Shown here in pieces: positions 60,430-64,000 of a stretch of DNA of 64,000 bases. The stretch is from Paramesorhizobium sp049065735 (GTDB lineage Bacteria; Pseudomonadota; Alphaproteobacteria; Rhizobiales; Rhizobiaceae): the NCBI RefSeq assembly GCF_049065735.1, contig NZ_JBAKHD010000007.1, positions 1-64,000 on the forward strand, read 5' to 3'. Each line of letters opens with the position of its first letter. Position 1 is the stretch's first letter. The notes beneath the pieces are model-generated. The model was not told where the DNA came from. It was given only the letters and a program-made list of their open reading frames with translations, and ran no database searches. A program made the translations under genes and the position numbers.

Positions 60430-60592
60430 GACGTTTTGTCAAAAAACGCGCGCAATAATAAGTGGGCGATGTCCACATCGGAAGGCGATAATTTTATGTC
60501 CGTTGTTCACAAATGGACTTTAATCATATAGGTTCCGCGCAAATTCAAGGCCGCCGCATGTGGCGGCAAGCGGAAAGAGAAACAGGAAACGT

Positions 60593-60811
60593 ATGGCGAA
60601 AGAAGAAGTCCTCGAATTTCCCGGCGTCGTGACGGAGCTGCTGCCCAACGCGATGTTTCGGGTCAAACTCGAAAACGAACATGAGATTATTGCCCACACG
60701 GCCGGCCGCATGCGCAAGAATCGCATTCGCGTCCTGGCCGGCGATAAGGTGCTTGTCGAGATGACGCCTTATGACTTGACCAAAGGGCGCATTACCTACC
60801 GTTTCAAATAA
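60593..60811 (+). CDS. infA: Translation initiation factor IF-1
   Basis: 72 residues, the exact family length, with the S1/OB-fold sequence MAKEEVLEFPGVVTELLPNA and GDKVLVEMTPYDLTKGRITYR. IF-1 binds the ribosomal A site during initiation. The ATG at 60593 is the conserved start; an 11-residue in-frame extension is spurious. The order infA-maf-yacG followed by tRNA-Phe is conserved in Hyphomicrobiales, though here an oxidoreductase gene intervenes. Confidence 0.98.
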   Translation: MAKEEVLEFPGVVTELLPNAMFRVKLENEHEIIAHTAGRMRKNRIRVLAGDKVLVEMTPYDLTKGRITYRFK

Positions 60812-60848
60812 TCCGTTTCGCCTGGCATTTCGGCAAGGGATGGACCCA

Positions 60849-61475
60849 ATGAGCGCTCAACAGAAGCTTGTTCTTGCCTCCGGGTCTCCGCGCCGGATCG
60901 AGCTTTTGGAGCAGGCGGGCATCGAGCCCGATTTTCTTTATCCGGCGGATATTGATGAAACGCCGCTGCGCGCCGAGCATCCCCGCTCGCTGGCGCGCCG
61001 TTTGTCGCGCCTGAAGACGGAAAAGGCCGTCGAGAATCTCCGGGGAGACACCCAGCTGGCCGAAGCTTATGTGCTGGGGGCCGACACGGTGGTGGCCGTC
61101 GGCCGCCGGATTCTGCCGAAAACCGAGCTGCAGGACGAAGCGCGGGAATGCCTGCGCCTGCTTTCCGGGCGGTCGCATAAGGTCTTCACCGGCGTTTGCC
61201 TCGTCACGCCGAAAGGCCGCGTCCGGCAGACGCTCGTCGAAAGCCGTGTGCGCTTCGAACGGCTGACCCGCGAGCAAATCGACAGCTATCTTGCCTCGGG
61301 GGAATGGCGCGGCAAGGCGGGCGGCTATGCGATCCAGGGCTTTGCCGGAAGCTTCGTCGTCAAGCTCGTCGGTTCCTATACCAATGTCGTCGGTCTGCCG
61401 CTGCACGAGACGGTCAGCCTTTTGACCGGCGAGGGCTATAAGGTTTATACTGCCTGGACGACGGGCAAGCACTGA
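60849..61475 (+). CDS. maf: Maf-type nucleotide pyrophosphatase
   Basis: 208 residues: LASGSPRR at the N terminus, the AEHPRSLARRLSR region, GADTVVAVGRR and SGRSHKVFTGVCLV are the Maf signatures, with GYAIQGFAG near the C terminus. Maf proteins hydrolyse non-canonical or canonical nucleoside triphosphates (dTTP/UTP type) as a house-cleaning step. ATG 60849 is chosen for spacing from AAGGGA; ATG 60840 in the same frame is possible. It is 37 bp after infA and 7 bp before yacG. Confidence 0.95.
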   Translation: MSAQQKLVLASGSPRRIELLEQAGIEPDFLYPADIDETPLRAEHPRSLARRLSRLKTEKAVENLRGDTQLAEAYVLGADTVVAVGRRILPKTELQDEARECLRLLSGRSHKVFTGVCLVTPKGRVRQTLVESRVRFERLTREQIDSYLASGEWRGKAGGYAIQGFAGSFVVKLVGSYTNVVGLPLHETVSLLTGEGYKVYTAWTTGKH

Positions 61476-61482
61476 AGATTTC

Positions 61483-61710
61483 ATGAGCGGCAAGAAAGCA
61501 ATATCGGCGGCCCCCGGCGCCAAGGTGACACCTCTGCGCCCGACGCGGCCCTGCCCGGAATGCGGCAAGCCTTCGAGCCGCGATTCCTATCCCTTCTGCT
61601 CATCGCGCTGCCGCGATATCGATCTTAACCGCTGGCTGTCGGGCGCTTATGTGATTCCGGCAGTGGAAGGTGCCGAAGATAGCGACGATTCGGATAAGGG
61701 CGAGGAATAA
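61483..61710 (+). CDS. yacG: DNA gyrase inhibitor YacG
   Basis: 75 residues with the zinc-binding CPEC ... FCSSRC pattern and the RDIDLNRWLSGAYVIP segment that identify YacG, followed by an acidic tail. YacG binds GyrB and blocks DNA access. Starts 7 bp after maf; the three genes form the conserved infA-maf-yacG unit. The convergent oxidoreductase gene ends 3 bp away. Confidence 0.95.
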   Translation: MSGKKAISAAPGAKVTPLRPTRPCPECGKPSSRDSYPFCSSRCRDIDLNRWLSGAYVIPAVEGAEDSDDSDKGEE

Positions 61711-61713
61711 GGA

Positions 61714-62799
61714 TCAGGTGGCCGGGTCCGCTTCGGGTATTGGCAAGCGGGAAAGCACGATCCCGATGGCGCGCAGCACCGCGACGCTTTCTGCAATCGG
61801 CATCGCAGGCGATTGCGTTTCGCCTGAACGTAGCGCATCCATGACCGCGATTGCCTGGAACTGCAGCCCGCTGCCGGCAAAGGGATAATGCTCGATCTGG
61901 CGTCCCCAGAGGCGGCTCACGGATGAGGGAAGGCGGGAGAGAAGTTTTGCCAAAGGCCTCTCACCATCAGCCAGCGGCCCGATGAGCGAGGATTTCATCG
62001 CTGATTGCGAATAGACCGTCAGGCGCTGGGCGCTCGGAAGCGGCCCCTCTATCCGCAGCGCGCCGGTAGTGCCTTCGATGAAGAAATGATTCGCTCCGTC
62101 GCGGTCGAACCCGCAGGAAAGCTCCGCGTCGGCGTCCGCATAATGCAGATTGATTTCACTGCGCATGTCGACGCCGGTTTTGGCGCTGAACCAGCGGCCC
62201 GAGACCTGGTCCGGCTCGCCCAGGAAATACATCGCCAGCGATACGGGATAGACACCGAGATCGAGTGCCGCGCCGCCGCCCATCGCGCGCGAAAAGTACC
62301 GGCTTTCGGGATCGAATGCGCGATAGCAGGAGAGATCGGCGGTGATTTTGCGTATGTCCCCGATGGCTCCCGCCTCGACATAGGCCTTCGCGGCCTGGAC
62401 GGCGGGGAGAAATCGCGTCCACATCGCCTCCATGGCGAAGCTGTTCTGCCGCGCGGCCTCGCGCTCGATCACTTCGGCCTCGGGCGCGGAGGGCGCGAGC
62501 GGCTTCTCCGTGAGGATGGCCTTGCGGCTGCGCAAGACCCGCAAGCTCTGTGCCAGGTGCAGGGAATTGGGCGTGGCGATATAGACCGCCTTGATACGCG
62601 GGTCGGACAGAAAGTGCTCGATGTTGGAATAGGCTTCCCTGGCGCCGGTCTCGGCGCGAAACTGCTCCGCCTTCTCAGGGTCGCGGGACAGGACCGCTTG
62701 CAATACGGCGCCGGGCACGAACGCGAGATCGGAGGCAAAGCGCCGCGCGATTTCGCCCGTCCCAACGATTCCCCACCCGATTGTCTTCACCGCCAGCAC
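61714..62799 (-). CDS. Gfo/Idh/MocA family oxidoreductase
   Basis: 361 residues: an N-terminal Rossmann domain with GIVGTGEIARRF, the EKPLAPSAPEAE loop with the conserved catalytic lysine (TEKPLA), and the C-terminal alpha/beta domain (ALDLGVYPVSLAMYFLG). These enzymes oxidise or reduce sugars, inositols or trans-dihydrodiols with NAD(P). The start is GTG at 62799 with GAGG upstream; GTG 62790 is an alternative. Substrate unknown. It is inserted between yacG and tRNA-Phe, which are usually close together. Confidence 0.88.
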   Translation of the reverse strand: MLAVKTIGWGIVGTGEIARRFASDLAFVPGAVLQAVLSRDPEKAEQFRAETGAREAYSNIEHFLSDPRIKAVYIATPNSLHLAQSLRVLRSRKAILTEKPLAPSAPEAEVIEREAARQNSFAMEAMWTRFLPAVQAAKAYVEAGAIGDIRKITADLSCYRAFDPESRYFSRAMGGGAALDLGVYPVSLAMYFLGEPDQVSGRWFSAKTGVDMRSEINLHYADADAELSCGFDRDGANHFFIEGTTGALRIEGPLPSAQRLTVYSQSAMKSSLIGPLADGERPLAKLLSRLPSSVSRLWGRQIEHYPFAGSGLQFQAIAVMDALRSGETQSPAMPIAESVAVLRAIGIVLSRLPIPEADPAT

Positions 62800-62960
62800 C
62801 CATCCTCGTCATGCTATAACAGCATGGGAATGGAAATGCGGGGAAACTAGAGCAATTTTAATCATTTGCGCTGCTTTTCCACTGAAATTGGTGAAGAAAA
62901 TCCTGCCGCCGGCTAAAATCACGCCGCCGAAAAAATCATGAAAATTTTCTGATACGGGTG

Positions 62961-62988
62961 CTGGACAGCGGGGAATTTAGTGTTATAA
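62961..62988 (+). promoter_or_regulatory. Probable tRNA-Phe promoter
   Basis: CTGGAC, 16 bp, TTATAA, about 61 bp before the tRNA. The boxes fit a sigma-70 promoter of the rhizobial type (CTTGAC-like -35). Assigned by position. Confidence 0.4.
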
Positions 62989-63049
62989 CCCACGCGCTTC
63001 CGGCGGATAGCCACATTCGCCAGCCTGCTTCGGTAGGGAAGCAAGGGAT

Positions 63050-63125
<76 letters not shown>

Positions 63126-63217
63126 TTTGTTTTTCAACAGTATTTAGCGAAACCAAAAGCCTCGGCGCGCATTCTTACAGTTCCACTGTTCGAATCGTTG
63201 CTTGATGAGGTGTTAAA

Positions 63218-63586
63218 TTGGAAAGAGCTTTCGGAAGGATCGCGAACACGGTTGCCACTCTCACAGGTCATCCGTTTACCTTTCTCCTCTGCGTGCTTGT
63301 GGTGGTCATCTGGGGGGCAACCGGGCCACTCTTCCATTTTTCCGACACGTGGCAATTGATCATCAATACCGGAACGACCATCGTGACGTTCCTGATGGTG
63401 TTCCTGATCCAGAACACGCAGAATCGCGACGGCGCGGCGATCCAGGCGAAGCTCGACGAGCTTATCCGCGTGAGCGAGGCGCACAACAGCTTTATCGGGA
63501 TCGAGCACCTGCCCGTCTCGGAGGTGGAAGAGTTCCGCCGCAAATGCGAGGACGCGGCGAAAATCTTCCGTGAGGCGAGGCTATAG
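63218..63586 (+). CDS. Low-affinity iron permease family protein
   Basis: 122 residues with two TM helices (FTFLLCVLVVVIWGATGPLF and NTGTTIVTFLMVFLIQNTQNRD) and the QNRDGAAIQAKLDEL segment that marks the low-affinity iron permease family (PF04120). Bacterial members are short and their transport role is unproven. The start is TTG at 63218 with GATGAGG upstream; no in-frame ATG is near. It stands alone between tRNA-Phe and a convergent lipoprotein gene. Confidence 0.85.
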   Translation: MERAFGRIANTVATLTGHPFTFLLCVLVVVIWGATGPLFHFSDTWQLIINTGTTIVTFLMVFLIQNTQNRDGAAIQAKLDELIRVSEAHNSFIGIEHLPVSEVEEFRRKCEDAAKIFREARL

Positions 63587-63592
63587 CTCGCC

Positions 63593-63790
63593 TTACTTCC
63601 TGTACTTGCGATGCACCGGCTTATGCTGCGGCGCGGGCGTATCCGCGGCCTGTGCCACATTCTGCCCGGCGCTCTGCGTCGCGTTTACGGCATTGGCAGT
63701 GTCCTGTCCGACGCCGCGAATGGTATTGGCGCAGGCCGAAAGGGTGAAGAGCGTGACGGCGAGGGTCGCAATTGTCATGGTCGTTTTCAT
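63593..63790 (-). CDS. Entericidin-like small lipoprotein
   Basis: 65 residues from ATG 63790 (ATG 63799 is possible). A signal peptide ends in the lipobox LSAC, and the mature part reads ANTIRGVGQDTANAVNATQ, the entericidin EcnA/EcnB pattern, followed by a basic tail (PQHKPVHRKYRK). Entericidins are small membrane lipoproteins linked to stress and antibacterial activity. Convergent with the iron-permease-family gene, 6 bp apart. Confidence 0.85.
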   Translation of the reverse strand: MKTTMTIATLAVTLFTLSACANTIRGVGQDTANAVNATQSAGQNVAQAADTPAPQHKPVHRKYRK

Positions 63791-63950
63791 CGAATCCATC
63801 CCATTTTCAAAAAATGTACGCCGGATGAACGTCGGTACCGCTTGAAATGTTCCAATAGCGAATCGGAACCTTTGCCGCACTCCTTATAAGCTATTGGGAA
63901 CGAAGGGCCTTTTCCGCGCGTTTCGATTCCGGAACCAGTCGGGGAGACAT

Positions 63951-64000
63951 ATGATGGCCGGAAAGTCGATTTGGCGAAGCTATAGTTACGCGTGGATAAC
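63951..64000 (+). CDS. Start of a gene running off the window
   Basis: Two tandem ATG codons (63951, 63954) follow a GGGGAG ribosome site and open a frame to the end of the window (MMAGKSIWRSYSYAW...). Too short to identify; presence is inferred from the ribosome site and open frame. Confidence 0.4.
   Translation, partial: MMAGKSIWRSYSYAWI

Overview
The window looks like chromosomal DNA of a GC-rich alphaproteobacterium of the Hyphomicrobiales (rhizobia/Brucella relatives). The evidence is the infA-maf-yacG-tRNA-Phe block, ExoD, DUF2076, DUF3563 and HWE-kinase genes, an UgpC-type sugar ABC system, carboxynorspermidine enzymes, and several intergenic palindrome families typical of that order. 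Genus cannot be fixed from sequence alone. No phage, IS transposase, CRISPR array or rRNA was seen. Much of the window is accessory metabolism and signalling.

Layout. 0-9 kb: the 3' end of an autotransporter, then small redox and regulatory clusters (DoxX/LysR, MFS+SDR, LysR/SDR, TetR-hydrolase-DUF4142). 9.1-15.1 kb: a tightly coupled signalling operon (CHASE3-GAF hybrid kinase with three receivers, CheR, CheB without receiver, REC-HWE kinase) with no chemoreceptor, CheA or CheW nearby. 15.2-18.6 kb: a DUF3563 mini-protein, an OmpR-type two-component pair and a DUF3313 lipoprotein. 18.6-21.3 kb: a carboxynorspermidine (polyamine) operon led by a small unknown ORF. 21.4-26.0 kb: a DctB/DctD-like pair divergent from a KgtP-type transporter; the DctD-like protein lacks the GAFTGA loop. 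26.1-34.5 kb: mog, an acyl-CoA synthetase/GNAT fusion, an ECF sigma/anti-sigma pair, Bax-inhibitor-like, DUF2076, ExoD and TerC-CorC membrane proteins.

34.6-42.9 kb: an RND efflux pump, an OmpR-type regulator, an ICMT-like methyltransferase, the partner histidine kinase and a MipA/OmpV outer-membrane protein. Near-identical tandem 10-bp repeats (GTAAC-AAAAC-TTAAC type) lie before all of these transcription units and probably mark one regulon. 43.4-45.5 kb: a Tat-exported flavin amine oxidase translationally coupled to a c-type cytochrome, behind an AT-rich leader.

45.5-57.3 kb: a tetronate (L-threonate/D-erythronate) catabolic locus. It has a four-gene ABC transporter, an unassigned SDR, DenD, OtnI and LtnD, divergent from a LacI regulator, OtnK and OtnC. 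Two copies of a LacI-type operator flank the divergent start region. 57.5-60.2 kb: a LysR regulator and a DHA2 MFS exporter. 60.3-64 kb: tRNA-Pro, infA, maf, yacG, a Gfo/Idh/MocA oxidoreductase, tRNA-Phe, a small iron-permease-family protein, an entericidin-like lipoprotein and the first codons of a gene that runs off the window.

Intergenic DNA carries several palindromic repeat families. The most striking is a pair of diverged ~272-bp composite elements (43030-43301 and 58384-58656), each with 43-44-nt inverted arms that themselves contain REP-like hairpins.
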